The notes under the pieces: generated by a model
Database searches by the model: none
Seen by the model: the letters and a program-made list of their open reading frames with translations, nothing else
What the model was told of the DNA's origin: nothing
Translations under genes and position numbers: made by a program
Virus record (IMG/VR): IMGVR_UViG_3300002835_000522
Coordinates: 1 to 36,470 of that record
Source: a virus
Strand: one strand, 5' to 3'
DNA: 36,470 bases
Part shown: positions 1 through 9,481 of the stretch, piece by piece
Position numbering within the stretch: the first letter of the stretch is position 1
Layout: every line of letters starts with the position of its first letter

Positions 1-819
1 GCGGTATTTCCAGGAGGAACTGAAACAGCTGAAGTTGAGTTCCCTTTGTTGTTAACCAACTCTACCCAATTTAGTAAATCCCCTCTTTTTATAAAAGATC
101 TTTCGGTAGAGCAAAATGCTGGTTCTATAAATAACGATCTTGGTTATTTTCAAAAGGTACAATTTTACGACAGTAAGCTCGTTTCTGATAAACCTAAAAA
201 TAAATTCGTTGAGTATAATATAGAATCAGTTACGAACAAGAATCTAGGATCAAGAGATAATATAAACAAGGGAAGACTTGGTGAGGATTTATATAAAGAG
301 GAAATTAAAAAGACTTATGTTGGTACTCTATATTTTGAAAATGTTCATGAAAATTTCCAACAGGCATCTATACAGAACATCATTAATAGAAACGATAGTT
401 ATAAGATAATCCTTAAAGTTAAAAATAATTCATGGACACCTTTCCTTTATAGAGGACAGACATTTCCTGTAATAATTGTTTCAGAGGGTAGTCAGACAGC
501 TAGCGCATCTTCTAAATACAGTCCAGGTGGAGGACAAAAATCTTCATTAGCAAATTCCGGTGATAAGAGAAATATAAATGCTTTTCTTTCGGGTAATTAT
601 GTTGTTTTAGGATTTACCGTGGAATATGATACTAGTGGGATATATCAAACAATGGTACTTGGAAAAAAACAATGGGCAATGAACCCTGGATTATCATCAG
701 AACCTCAAGCTCTAGATCCTAAGATCTTTAATGCTGAGTTCGATGATCTTGTTAGTAATGCTTCCACTATTTTACAAGAAAACACACAGAAGCTTAAGAG
801 TGACATATACTCTAAATAA
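1..819 (+). CDS. Tail or baseplate hub protein, 5' end outside window (partial)
   Basis: The reading frame is open from base 1 (it begins Ala-Val-Phe-Pro-Gly-Gly) and ends at TAA 817-819, so at least 272 C-terminal residues are present and the true start lies upstream. A TTG at 46 is in frame but there is no reason to start there. The visible part is polar and beta-rich. The C-terminal third (GNYVVLGFTVEYD, then a KKQW segment) looks like the closing beta-domain of phage hub or tube-associated proteins, but I do not recognise a family with certainty. It ends 9 bases before the next start, and the following genes include a gp5-like spike, so a place in the central tail or baseplate hub is inferred from context only. 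Confidence 0.6.
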   Translation, partial: AVFPGGTETAEVEFPLLLTNSTQFSKSPLFIKDLSVEQNAGSINNDLGYFQKVQFYDSKLVSDKPKNKFVEYNIESVTNKNLGSRDNINKGRLGEDLYKEEIKKTYVGTLYFENVHENFQQASIQNIINRNDSYKIILKVKNNSWTPFLYRGQTFPVIIVSEGSQTASASSKYSPGGGQKSSLANSGDKRNINAFLSGNYVVLGFTVEYDTSGIYQTMVLGKKQWAMNPGLSSEPQALDPKIFNAEFDDLVSNASTILQENTQKLKSDIYSK

Positions 820-828
820 TTATTAGAA

Positions 829-3393
829 ATGGCAGATTATTTTTCAGGGTTTGGAAGTTCTTTAGGAGATAAGGTTTTACCTACCGGTGATGCTTTAAAA
901 AGAAAGGTAGACGGCCAGAGAGAAAATTGGTTAAGAGGAATATCCACAACTAAACACGGGAAAAAAGAAGATCCCACGTATTTACACTTCAGATTTATAT
1001 TTGATTTTGGTGATACTTCACTAATAGACCCAGAAACATTTTTACCACCATCTCCGCTTTTTAGAGCAGTATCTTCTGATAATCCTTTAGCAGAAGCTCA
1101 GTCTCTTAATAATCTGGATCCTAATGCACCTACACCTTCACAGATTATAGATGCTGCTCAAAGGGCTCAAGCTGGTAACTTTTACACCGACATGGATTTT
1201 TTCTACGGTAGTAAAATGGTAATAGACTCGAGGGTGCAAAACGGGGTTTTTCCTGTTAACGGACCTGTTGCATATATGGGAGCTCAGCAATTTTTAGCAC
1301 AGAGATCTGTAAAAAGACAGCAGATGCTTAATTCTTTTAGGAAGGGGTTAAAATTTATAAATGAGAAATGTCCTTATTATTTTCAATCTCTTTCAGGGCT
1401 AGACCAATTATTAAAAGTAGACATTAAGAATTTCCATAAAGCAGCAGGAAAACCACAAAGAGCAGGGACACTAACAGTAGAGTGTCTAGAATCTATAGAC
1501 ATGAGAATTTTTGCTTTGTCTGATCTTTATAGAAAAGCAATATACGACTATACTTACCATAGAACAATGCTTCCTGAAAACCTTAGGAAGTTTAGGATGT
1601 GGGTAGTTATAACTGAGATAAGGAATATACAGTTAACCTATGGTATTAATGACGTTTTAAACCCTTTCTCTATTCCTTCAGTTGCTCAGGGAGCTAATTT
1701 CTTAGATAGTTTTAATAGTCAAACTGGACTATTAGACAACACGGAAGGAATTTTACAAAAAACAACAGGAAGAGACGAGGATAAATTCGGATCCTATGAG
1801 TTAGGTCCATACGCTTTTATTTACCAACTAGATCAGTGTGAATTTGATTTCGACGATTCTTACCCATCTTTTTCTACCATAGATAATAAAGGGTTAAGTA
1901 CACCAGTTAGCAACAAGTTTAAGATACATGTTGGTAGAGTAAGAGATCACAAGATACAATTTAATCAAATAGCGGACGTTATACAGAAAAACGATAATAT
2001 AAAATCCATGGTTCTTTCCGATATCTGGGGTCCTAGAACTGGCGATTATGCTGATTATGATTATTTTGGATCTGCTGGTATTGCTGAAGCTAATGCTACA
2101 GGAGCTAGTCAGTCTGCTGAATACTTTGCACAACTTGCTTCTAATTTTATAACTAATAGCGTTGCAGATCTTAAAGATCAAGGGGTTCAGATATTACAAG
2201 GTGCTCTTCTTGGGAATATCTATGGATTAGGAGGTATTAATCCTGGTACAGCATTAAGAAGTGTTCAATCTACAATTAACACTGTAAATAATTTTGTAAA
2301 TAACGGAGTTCCAAATCCATTTGCAGACAACACTCCTCAAGGACAGGGATTAGGAGGTCCGGGGCAAAGACAGTATCCTTCTCTTAATGAAGATGCTTAT
2401 ACCGGAGTTCCGTCCAGCACACAGGAAAATTTAGGAACTGCTTATAGCGGAACACCAGGTAATCCTGGTTCTTTAAATGAGGATGTATATTCAACTAACC
2501 CTGGAACATCACTAGGATTACCCGACAGGGAATATCCTATACCAGGAGGGGATGAATATGTCAATGTTCCTGGATCCGATTCAGGAGTCCCTGGTAGGGT
2601 TTATCCATCGGTAGACGAGGATTTATATAACAATAATCCGGGGAGTGATCTTGGATTACCTGATAGACAATATCCTATAGTCGGAGGAGAGGATGAATAC
2701 GGTAATGTTCCTGGATCTGATTTAGGCGTACCTAATAGGGTTTATCCAACAACGAGTGATGATATCTATAGCGGTAATCCTGGAGCTGAATTAGGTTTAC
2801 CAGATAGACAGTATCCTCCTATATCAGAGGATCAATATCCGGATCAACAGCAGATAGAGACGAACAACATTGGCTCGATCTATCCAGATTTGAGTAACGA
2901 GTATGATTCAATTAACACTAGGGAGTATGAGGACTCAATTAAGGTTACAACTGATAATATAGGAGACGTCTATGAGGATAGAAATAACTTGTATACTGAG
3001 ATAAATGAGACTGTATATAATAATACCTCATCCTTAGTGATTAATGAGCCTATAGGCGATGTTTACGAGGATAACAGTAACAGATATCCGCAGGTTAATG
3101 ATAGTGTTTATGATACAACAAACCCACCTAATAGTGATTTTCTAGGAGAAGTTTATGAGAGATCAAAAAATACATATCCGCAGGTAAATGATGATCTATA
3201 TCCTAATCAAAGATCAGTAAGCGGTAATATAAATGATGATGTATATAAAAGAGTACCTGGATCAGATCTAGGAACCCCGGGAAGAAATTACGAAGGAAAT
3301 AATTCTAATGAATATTCTAAAATACCTCAGCAAATTAATGTAAATAATATAGGAAGAGTTTATCCTAATAAACAAAATGAAAACAATCTGTAG
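829..3393 (+). CDS. Large tail/baseplate protein with C-terminal Tyr-Pro-Gly repeats
   Basis: An 854-residue protein starting at ATG, 9 bases after the previous stop, in a leader without Shine-Dalgarno. Residues about 1-470 form an apparently globular region. It includes a segment reading LPENLRKFRMWVVITEIRN and a later QLDQCEFDFDDS segment, a layout that resembles tail-tube initiator or cap proteins (T4 gp48/gp54 type), though I cannot prove homology. Residues about 505-850 are low complexity and repetitive: first roughly 20-residue units around NPGSDLGLPDRQYP, then units around IGDVYEDNSNRYPQVNDSVY. No signal peptide or membrane segment is visible. The gene directly precedes the spike gene. 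Structural role likely; exact identity unknown. Confidence 0.7.
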   Translation: MADYFSGFGSSLGDKVLPTGDALKRKVDGQRENWLRGISTTKHGKKEDPTYLHFRFIFDFGDTSLIDPETFLPPSPLFRAVSSDNPLAEAQSLNNLDPNAPTPSQIIDAAQRAQAGNFYTDMDFFYGSKMVIDSRVQNGVFPVNGPVAYMGAQQFLAQRSVKRQQMLNSFRKGLKFINEKCPYYFQSLSGLDQLLKVDIKNFHKAAGKPQRAGTLTVECLESIDMRIFALSDLYRKAIYDYTYHRTMLPENLRKFRMWVVITEIRNIQLTYGINDVLNPFSIPSVAQGANFLDSFNSQTGLLDNTEGILQKTTGRDEDKFGSYELGPYAFIYQLDQCEFDFDDSYPSFSTIDNKGLSTPVSNKFKIHVGRVRDHKIQFNQIADVIQKNDNIKSMVLSDIWGPRTGDYADYDYFGSAGIAEANATGASQSAEYFAQLASNFITNSVADLKDQGVQILQGALLGNIYGLGGINPGTALRSVQSTINTVNNFVNNGVPNPFADNTPQGQGLGGPGQRQYPSLNEDAYTGVPSSTQENLGTAYSGTPGNPGSLNEDVYSTNPGTSLGLPDREYPIPGGDEYVNVPGSDSGVPGRVYPSVDEDLYNNNPGSDLGLPDRQYPIVGGEDEYGNVPGSDLGVPNRVYPTTSDDIYSGNPGAELGLPDRQYPPISEDQYPDQQQIETNNIGSIYPDLSNEYDSINTREYEDSIKVTTDNIGDVYEDRNNLYTEINETVYNNTSSLVINEPIGDVYEDNSNRYPQVNDSVYDTTNPPNSDFLGEVYERSKNTYPQVNDDLYPNQRSVSGNINDDVYKRVPGSDLGTPGRNYEGNNSNEYSKIPQQINVNNIGRVYPNKQNENNL
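2341..3384 (+). repeat. Protein-level tandem repeats, Tyr/Pro/Gly/Asp-rich
   Basis: Within the 854-aa protein, residues about 505-850 repeat two related unit types. Type A: PGSDLGLPDRQYP followed by an acidic E/D-D-x-Y step, seen around nt 2490-2830 in at least five degenerate copies and once more near 3255-3290. Type B: IGDVYEDxxNxYPQVNDxVY, nt about 2870-3240, at least four copies. Nucleotide identity between copies is modest, so these are old repeats under selection at protein level and not a recent DNA expansion. The region looks intrinsically disordered. Confidence 0.75.
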
Positions 3394-3407
3394 TATTTGT
3401 ATATAAT
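3394..3407 (+). promoter_or_regulatory. Candidate phage promoter-like motif before spike gene
   Basis: The 19-base gap before the spike ATG holds TATTTG directly followed by TATATAAT. A TTG element followed by ATATATA-like DNA also occurs before the gp25-like gene and before the collagen-like fibre gene. Six bases or fewer would separate the motif from ATG, so a transcript from it would be nearly leaderless. In AT-rich DNA this can arise by chance. Confidence 0.25.
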
Positions 3408-3412
3408 TTAAA

Positions 3413-4327
3413 ATGGGATTAGTAGACAGAAATAAATTAGAAAAGCCTAATATAGAGATATCTCACTATCTAGGCGTTGTTGTAGACAATAAGGATCCTG
3501 AGTTTAAATGTAGGGCTAAGATAAGAGTTTTTGGTGTTTTTGATGAACTACTTGATGAGGATCTTCCTTGGGCACATCAAAGATTTGAACAAAGCTATGG
3601 ATTAGGAGGCGGATCTGGGAGAATGTCTGTTCCTAAACTTGGTTCTGTTGTTCATGTGCAATTTAACAATGGTAACTATTATAGTCCTGAGTATAAGGCA
3701 GTCCAGGAATTGGCACCAGACTTGGTTGAAGAGATAAGAGCTAGTTATGATGGAGCACATTCTTTGATATACGATGGTATAGAAAGATTGAAGATGTATT
3801 ATACTGTAGAGAAGGGATTAGTTATTGATCTTAAAGAATCAAAAATCATAATACGAAACGACAACTCTATACTTATAACACATGCTGATGACACCGCTTC
3901 AATAGAATTAAAAGGTGGAAAGATAACAAAGTATGCTGACCAGGAGATAGAAAATACTGCTATAACTAGGATCAAGCACAGTTCAGAAGAAGTTTGGATG
4001 GATGGTAAAACAACGAATCTAGGACACTCTCCGCTTTTTTCTGCTGTTTGTGCAGAGCCTTTATTTGATTTTCTAAAAAAATTAGCTATATCAGTCGATG
4101 CTAAAATGCCAGCAACACCTGGTGTTAATTCGACATTAGCTTCTAGTTTTGAGCAATTAGCAACAAGTCAAACCGTTAGGGTAACTAGGGAAAATGCTCC
4201 AGACTTTCCAGTAGTCCCTGCTACTGCTGATTCCCCTGTTGGTATACCTAATACTGGTACATCAGGAACTTCTGGTACATCAGGTACGTCTGGAACATCA
4301 GGAACTAGCGGAATAACAGCAGTCTAA
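3413..4327 (+). CDS. Baseplate central spike, gp5/gpV-like OB-fold protein
   Basis: A 304-residue protein. The N-terminal ~110 residues have the pattern of the phage baseplate-assembly OB fold: YLGVVVDNKDPEFKCRAKIRV, a downstream LPWAHQRFEQ step, and a SVPKLGSVVHVQFNNGN step, as in T4 gp5 and P2 gpV. Residues ~125-200 are short regular beta repeats that suggest a small beta-helix spike shaft. There is no room for the lysozyme domain of T4 gp5. The C-terminus is a Gly-Thr-Ser repeat. As a trimer it would sit at the tip of the tail tube and pierce the outer membrane. ATG follows the upstream gene by 19 bases without Shine-Dalgarno. The next gene begins two bases after its stop, implying translational coupling. 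Confidence 0.75.
   Translation: MGLVDRNKLEKPNIEISHYLGVVVDNKDPEFKCRAKIRVFGVFDELLDEDLPWAHQRFEQSYGLGGGSGRMSVPKLGSVVHVQFNNGNYYSPEYKAVQELAPDLVEEIRASYDGAHSLIYDGIERLKMYYTVEKGLVIDLKESKIIIRNDNSILITHADDTASIELKGGKITKYADQEIENTAITRIKHSSEEVWMDGKTTNLGHSPLFSAVCAEPLFDFLKKLAISVDAKMPATPGVNSTLASSFEQLATSQTVRVTRENAPDFPVVPATADSPVGIPNTGTSGTSGTSGTSGTSGTSGITAV
4256..4312 (+). repeat. (Gly-Thr-Ser)n microsatellite-like repeat at spike C-terminus
   Basis: Six consecutive Gly-Thr-Ser triplets plus a closing Gly (residues 282-300), written with mixed codons (ggt/gga, aca/acg/act, tca/tct/agc). It ends five residues before the stop, so it is a flexible tail or a binding arm on the spike. Mixed codon use argues against very recent slippage. 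Confidence 0.85.
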
Positions 4328-4328
4328 T

Positions 4329-7300
4329 ATGGAAAGTATAGAATCTAGAATAGACAGCTTACTCGGTAAGGATTTTGCTAATATGTCTGCTGACGAGATA
4401 TTAAATACGATATCTGGGGGACAGAATTTTAATATACCTTATGAGGATCTTCAGTCTAAAGAGGGATTCGAGAAAGAGTTAAATAAAACTCAAAAAGAAG
4501 TAGATGGAGTAATAAAAAGCTTAAATCCTCAAAAACCACCTATACCACTAAAGGATATTGAAGATTTAGCTTGTAACTATGAGGGAGATGATCTATACAG
4601 TAGAATAATATTAGAAACTATAAGGAGAGAGGATAAGAAATTATATGCTAATCTTATAAATTCCGCTGAATATAAAAATAATTTACCAATATCCGAGACG
4701 GATCTTGGTGTTGAAGTAAAAGGAGTAGATCTAGGATTTTCTAAAAAAATACCATCTGAGGGAATAACAAAATACCTTAAAAGAAAAAATCCTGGATTTT
4801 TAGAAAAAATAAACGAAAAAATATTCGATAACCTAGACCCTCTGATTTTAGGAAAGCCTTCAAATTCTGGATCTAGAAAAAAAAGAAAACTAAATATACT
4901 AGGATTTGAGATACCACTTGAATTCATAATGAACGGTACACAAATAGTACACGTAAAAATAGGTGGTGATGAAATAAATTTAGATCGTGCTTTAGAAAAA
5001 ATAAACGGTCTCTTAAAAAAACAAAATGAGAATTCTAAGCCTTGTGACTTTGATGGTATAGATGTAAACACGTCCTCTGAAAGGATAGATGGCTTCGATG
5101 CTAATTTTTTTCCCGATGGAGACGATCCTATAGTTGATGACGAGTGTTTACCAGGTATTCCAGAAGATCCTATAACAGGAGATCCTATATTAACCAAAGG
5201 AAACTTTGATGAATCGTTAGAAGATTTCTGTGATCCGCCTATTTATGAATTTAAAAGAGATGAGGTACCAGATCCTGAACCACCTCAAGTTGATGTTGAT
5301 TCAATAGATGCTTGTCTATCTTCTGCACTCGACAAAAGCAAAAAACTGGAAGATGATATTAAACTTCTAGCTAGATGGCAAATGATAGAGATGAGTCTAC
5401 AGGAAATCCTTTATCATTATGAGCCAATATATGAATATCAAAAATCTTTATCTGAAAATTGGAGGGATAGAATCACAGTAAACAGCGGAGGCGATCCTTC
5501 AAATTTTGATATAGGTATCCAGATATTGACATATAGAGATGAGATAGAAAGATATAACCAGGAGCTTACTGACCAGGAGGAAAAATATAATAATGATAGG
5601 GATCTATTTCTAAAAGAGAATGAAATATTTACTGAGGATCTTTTTCTTTTAAATGTTTATGATACAGAACTAAGTTCTATTGGGGTTGAAGAATTATTTA
5701 ACAACCAGATAAATGCTAATAAATCTCCTATAACTTATGAAAGCTCTACAGATTCATGGCCTATAGCGGAGGGTGTTTCTAAATTTTTATCTAATGCTGA
5801 GGGTATTAGAGATATTATGATAGAAAAGAATTTTATAGGTATAATAGAAACTAAAATAAGTGATACACAGGCTTTATTAGATGCTTCGATACAGACTCTA
5901 TCTGAAAGGTTACAAAAACAAGTCACAGTTAGCGACGTTGAAAAATCTTTTATCCCATCTAGTACTACTACATCGGATCTCTATGGACAGGGTAATGAGT
6001 CTTTAGAGATAAATGCTAGAGTTTTTAAAAGCCCCGCGCAACTTCTCTTAACTACTTCTTCATACACATATGATTCATATGGATATGATTTTTTAGAAGC
6101 TCTTAAGGAATTTTCAGTTAGATATACAACAAACTTTAATAAGTCACTGAGCGAGTTAGAATTTAAGTTATCCTTGGCTACGGACTACGGATTCCCTTTA
6201 CCTTACAAGAAAGTAAAGAAACCATCCAAGATAACATTTACTGGAAAAAGCACTGGTCCTTTGGGAGATGTTAATATACCAGACGAGGAAAAGATAAAAA
6301 TAGGAAACGAATATGCAAATAACGGAGGACTTTTAAGTGATGAATCCGCGGACTATTTAGAATCTTACCAGTTTATAAAAATAGATAACATAAGAACTGG
6401 ATTTCCCGATGTAGCTAAATTTTATGATTTTATAGATAAGATAGTAAATACAAACAGATCTAAAGAAAACATAATAGAAGACATAGTAGAAGATAGAGGA
6501 ATACTATACGGTCAGCTCATAGAGAAATCTGCTTCACCATGGCTTTTCTTTACTCCTGAAGAAAGGGGAGACAACGATGCTAGAGATCCTTCTAAAAGCA
6601 GGCCATCTAGTTTTACAGCGGACGGGGAACCAACTCCGGTATTTACTGAATTTTATAGCAACTTTAAAACTAAATGGAACGAGAAGTACATTTTAAATAA
6701 AGAGACTTATATTAATCCAGCCATAGAGGATTTAAAAGAAAAAGCTAGAAAGGCTGGTGAAGGATTAGGAAAAACACTACCCACCTCGGATGTTATCGGT
6801 ATAAGAATATTTGAAAATTATACTGACGTAAAAAAGAAATACGACCAGATAAAAGAAACTATCTTGCTCGCATCTCAGAAGATCAACGAGCTTAATGAAT
6901 CTCTAAAACCAGAAAACGTAGAGAAAAGATTTAGTGATATTAAATGCGCTGGTGCCCAATCTCCTCCAGACGAGGACGATAAAGAAAATTGTCCTCCCGT
7001 TTGTTGTGGAGAGCCTGGATCTGATTTTAAAACCGGTAACTATCTGCTTTCTTCTCCACCGAGTTCAGATTGTCCGACTATGTTTCAAAGATGCTGGTGG
7101 AAGCAATTTTCTAAAGACCTCACTAAAGTTGGGTTGCTACCATATCCAAATGGACTCCCACCAATTGAGGATCCTAAGTATTTTTTAACACCTGGACCTT
7201 CGGTTAGGTTGGGATTAAAATATTGGCCGGTGGGATATCTACCACCTTCTTTTATTCCTATTCCTGTACCTAATCCGATAGATGGTAATCCGTACATAAG

Positions 7301-9425
7301 AATACCTCTTCCTATGATATGGACTATAGTTCCTCCTATATTAATACCTTTACCTTTCAATTTGGGAATGTTAGTTATATTCATCCCATTCATAGGAGGA
7401 TTTATGCCAACTCCTTTGGTTTATCTAAAAGAGTTTGTCACTGGTAGTTCTTTATTTCTTACTGGTCTTAGAGGTCCAAGATTTATACCTAGGAAATCTG
7501 ATCCATCGGTTAAAGATCCATTTGAAAAAATTAAACAGGCTCTATCTTTTGGTATTCCTGATAAATTAATTCCACTTCCCGGATTTGGCTTAGATGATCT
7601 TGATTCTCCGTCTAGGGTATTGAGTGACATTAGGAGTAATTTAAATAAGATATTTGATTCTGTTCCCCCTCCAGGTAATGTCCAGCAAATAAGGGATATA
7701 CAAGAAAAGGAAAGGGAACTAAAAAGAAAGATAAGGGAAAAGGAAAAGGATTATAAGAGTAAAAGTGCACTTCTAGATTTACCAGCACCGGATCTTTCAG
7801 CTGAGGAAGAACAACTAAAAATATTACTAGGACAAAGGAAGGAAGGTTTAAAATCTGCCATAAAGGATTATCTCAAAGTAAGTATACCTGATCCTAAATC
7901 AATATATTTTCCAAAAGATAAAGATAAGTTAAAAATAGACATACCTGGGATAATAAAATCCTTGAGGATACTAAAAGAAATGAGAGCCAGTTTAGTCCCT
8001 ATAGATTGTCCTAACTTTGTGAACTTTAAGGATGAAATGAGGGAGGTTTTAAAACTAATGAAAATAGTTTGCCCTCCGATATACCTGGATGAAAATCTAG
8101 GAGTAGCTAATTCTAGTAAGATATTTTTAAGAATTAGAAAAGACCCTAGGTTAATGACTGATGATGAATTCAGATCACTAGTAAAAGGGATAAGGGGATC
8201 TTCGATGGTGATAGCCAAAGTTATACTTTGGGGTAACAGATTCTCCGTAATAAAGAAAGTTAGAGACGGAGCATTCTCTTTAGTTGAAAGAAGTGAATTT
8301 GAAGGAGTTTTTAAATTTCCAGAAATAAAGATAACAAACTTAGCTCCTAGAGCACTTAAATTTTTCAGAAAGAAAAATCCTATTATAGAAGCTATGAAGT
8401 TTCGTATAATGGAGGGATTACTAAATATAGAATATACGAGGGAGGATTTTTCAAGATATGTTAGATATGACGGTGAAGATCCTATACTAGTTATAAGAGT
8501 TAAGGATTTAAAGAGGTTGGTGTCTAAAAAGATTGGATTAAGTAGGATTGGTCCTTTTGATCCTGTCAGACCCTTAGATCAAGAAGATCCGTTAATATCT
8601 AATTTCCCTTTTCCTAAAGGACCTTTATCATGTCTTAGCTCTTTGAATGGCGGATTCGGTAATGCGGTTGCAGCTTTTGAATTACCTACAGTTTTTCCAC
8701 CTAAGCAGGATCAAGTTGCTCAAATTCCAGGATTAGGAGGGATTGTACAAGTTACTATACCTGGATCTGTCGTAAAGAACTTTTTAATAAGTACTCTGGA
8801 TAAATCATTAGATGCTGGAGCTCTCGAAAAAATATTCCCAGAAATATCGGATATAAATTCACCCAAGTTTTTGAACATAGAGCCTTCTGATATACAGAAG
8901 ATAGCTAAGAATCTGGTTACAGATTTAATAAAGCCAGAATCAAAGGATATACCTGCATTTTTAAATGTTCTAAAGATACCAGTGATTCCTAAATCTAGAC
9001 CTACTGATATAATAGAGCAGGCGTTAATAGGAATGGGAGCTCCACCTCCTGCTAGAATCGTTTACAGTCTTTTCTGGCAATACTTCAAGAGTCTACCAAA
9101 AACGCCATTATCAGATATATTGGTGTTACCTAAAGTGACTGCTTCCGCAGAGTTGCTTTCTAAAATACCTTGGCCTCTTGCTGTTCTAATAGGAAGGAAT
9201 ATATTAAATATAATCAACCCGATATCTATGAACGACGACCATCCTGTTTGGAGAAGAATGAGCTTAAAGAATACATACTATGTGGTTTATTTAGACGAAT
9301 TCTTAAGAAGCGCTGCTGATGTATCGGGATTATTCAAGTTTTTCCTCGGATCAGCAGATCCAGTATACCCTATACCGGAGCTTCCTTCCGAATTAAAAAA
9401 AGAGACCAATATAAAAAAATATTAA
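4329..9425 (+). CDS. Giant 1698-aa tail/baseplate protein with Cys cluster and Pro-rich hydrophobic belt
   Basis: I do not recognise the family. The start ATG lies one base after the spike stop, which strongly suggests coupled expression. Visible features in order: acidic helical N-terminus (~1-120); Cys-containing acidic stretch (~235-330); predicted coiled coil ~398-434; a Cys cluster ~873-924 containing CPPVCC and CWW; then an unusual segment ~974-1032 dominated by Pro, Ile, Leu and Phe (for example IPLPMIWTIVPPILIPLPF); a charged coiled coil ~1118-1180; and a long mixed C-terminus ending in Lys/Tyr. The hydrophobic belt could insert in a membrane or line an oligomeric channel. Placement directly after the spike suggests a hub-associated or tape-measure-like structural role. 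Comparison with the large baseplate-region proteins of marine T4-like phages is the obvious test. Confidence 0.7.
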   Translation: MESIESRIDSLLGKDFANMSADEILNTISGGQNFNIPYEDLQSKEGFEKELNKTQKEVDGVIKSLNPQKPPIPLKDIEDLACNYEGDDLYSRIILETIRREDKKLYANLINSAEYKNNLPISETDLGVEVKGVDLGFSKKIPSEGITKYLKRKNPGFLEKINEKIFDNLDPLILGKPSNSGSRKKRKLNILGFEIPLEFIMNGTQIVHVKIGGDEINLDRALEKINGLLKKQNENSKPCDFDGIDVNTSSERIDGFDANFFPDGDDPIVDDECLPGIPEDPITGDPILTKGNFDESLEDFCDPPIYEFKRDEVPDPEPPQVDVDSIDACLSSALDKSKKLEDDIKLLARWQMIEMSLQEILYHYEPIYEYQKSLSENWRDRITVNSGGDPSNFDIGIQILTYRDEIERYNQELTDQEEKYNNDRDLFLKENEIFTEDLFLLNVYDTELSSIGVEELFNNQINANKSPITYESSTDSWPIAEGVSKFLSNAEGIRDIMIEKNFIGIIETKISDTQALLDASIQTLSERLQKQVTVSDVEKSFIPSSTTTSDLYGQGNESLEINARVFKSPAQLLLTTSSYTYDSYGYDFLEALKEFSVRYTTNFNKSLSELEFKLSLATDYGFPLPYKKVKKPSKITFTGKSTGPLGDVNIPDEEKIKIGNEYANNGGLLSDESADYLESYQFIKIDNIRTGFPDVAKFYDFIDKIVNTNRSKENIIEDIVEDRGILYGQLIEKSASPWLFFTPEERGDNDARDPSKSRPSSFTADGEPTPVFTEFYSNFKTKWNEKYILNKETYINPAIEDLKEKARKAGEGLGKTLPTSDVIGIRIFENYTDVKKKYDQIKETILLASQKINELNESLKPENVEKRFSDIKCAGAQSPPDEDDKENCPPVCCGEPGSDFKTGNYLLSSPPSSDCPTMFQRCWWKQFSKDLTKVGLLPYPNGLPPIEDPKYFLTPGPSVRLGLKYWPVGYLPPSFIPIPVPNPIDGNPYIRIPLPMIWTIVPPILIPLPFNLGMLVIFIPFIGGFMPTPLVYLKEFVTGSSLFLTGLRGPRFIPRKSDPSVKDPFEKIKQALSFGIPDKLIPLPGFGLDDLDSPSRVLSDIRSNLNKIFDSVPPPGNVQQIRDIQEKERELKRKIREKEKDYKSKSALLDLPAPDLSAEEEQLKILLGQRKEGLKSAIKDYLKVSIPDPKSIYFPKDKDKLKIDIPGIIKSLRILKEMRASLVPIDCPNFVNFKDEMREVLKLMKIVCPPIYLDENLGVANSSKIFLRIRKDPRLMTDDEFRSLVKGIRGSSMVIAKVILWGNRFSVIKKVRDGAFSLVERSEFEGVFKFPEIKITNLAPRALKFFRKKNPIIEAMKFRIMEGLLNIEYTREDFSRYVRYDGEDPILVIRVKDLKRLVSKKIGLSRIGPFDPVRPLDQEDPLISNFPFPKGPLSCLSSLNGGFGNAVAAFELPTVFPPKQDQVAQIPGLGGIVQVTIPGSVVKNFLISTLDKSLDAGALEKIFPEISDINSPKFLNIEPSDIQKIAKNLVTDLIKPESKDIPAFLNVLKIPVIPKSRPTDIIEQALIGMGAPPPARIVYSLFWQYFKSLPKTPLSDILVLPKVTASAELLSKIPWPLAVLIGRNILNIINPISMNDDHPVWRRMSLKNTYYVVYLDEFLRSAADVSGLFKFFLGSADPVYPIPELPSELKKETNIKKY

Positions 9426-9429
9426 TTTC

Positions 9430-9451
9430 TTGGAAATTTTAATCCAATTTT
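9430..9451 (+). other. Short hairpin after the giant tail gene, weak terminator candidate
   Basis: TTGGA at 9430-9434 pairs with TCCAA at 9443-9447 around an 8-base AT loop, followed by only four T residues (9448-9451). It lies five bases after the stop at 9425. The 5-bp stem and short T-run make it a poor intrinsic terminator; it may instead mark an operon boundary or protect an RNA 3' end. The rest of the 56-base gap is AT-rich leader for the S1-like gene. Confidence 0.25.
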
Positions 9452-9481
9452 ATACTAGAAAACAATACAAACCCAAATAAT

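Noticed and set aside
46-819. TTG at 46 as the true start of the first gene
   Set aside because: The frame is open and reads naturally back to base 1, so the gene is truncated by the window edge.
2341-3384. CRISPR array or DNA tandem repeat
   Set aside because: The repeats keep one reading frame, differ in nucleotide sequence and vary in unit length; they are protein repeats.
4577-5197. 206-codon antisense open frame under the 1698-aa gene
   Set aside because: It lies wholly opposite a clearly coding frame, its product is Ser/Ile/Phe-rich as expected from the complement of AT-rich codons, and no leader or spacing supports it.
6934-7188. 84-codon plus-strand frame inside the 1698-aa gene
   Set aside because: Out-of-frame shadow of the continuous large gene, with no independent start context.
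4329-9425. Tape-measure protein as a firm call for the 1698-aa gene
   Set aside because: Tape measures are usually mostly helical with long coiled coils; this one has large Pro-rich and Cys-rich non-helical regions, so the name is left open.
9430-9451. Strong intrinsic terminator after the 1698-aa gene
   Set aside because: The stem is only 5 bp and the T-run only four bases, so it is listed only as a weak hairpin.
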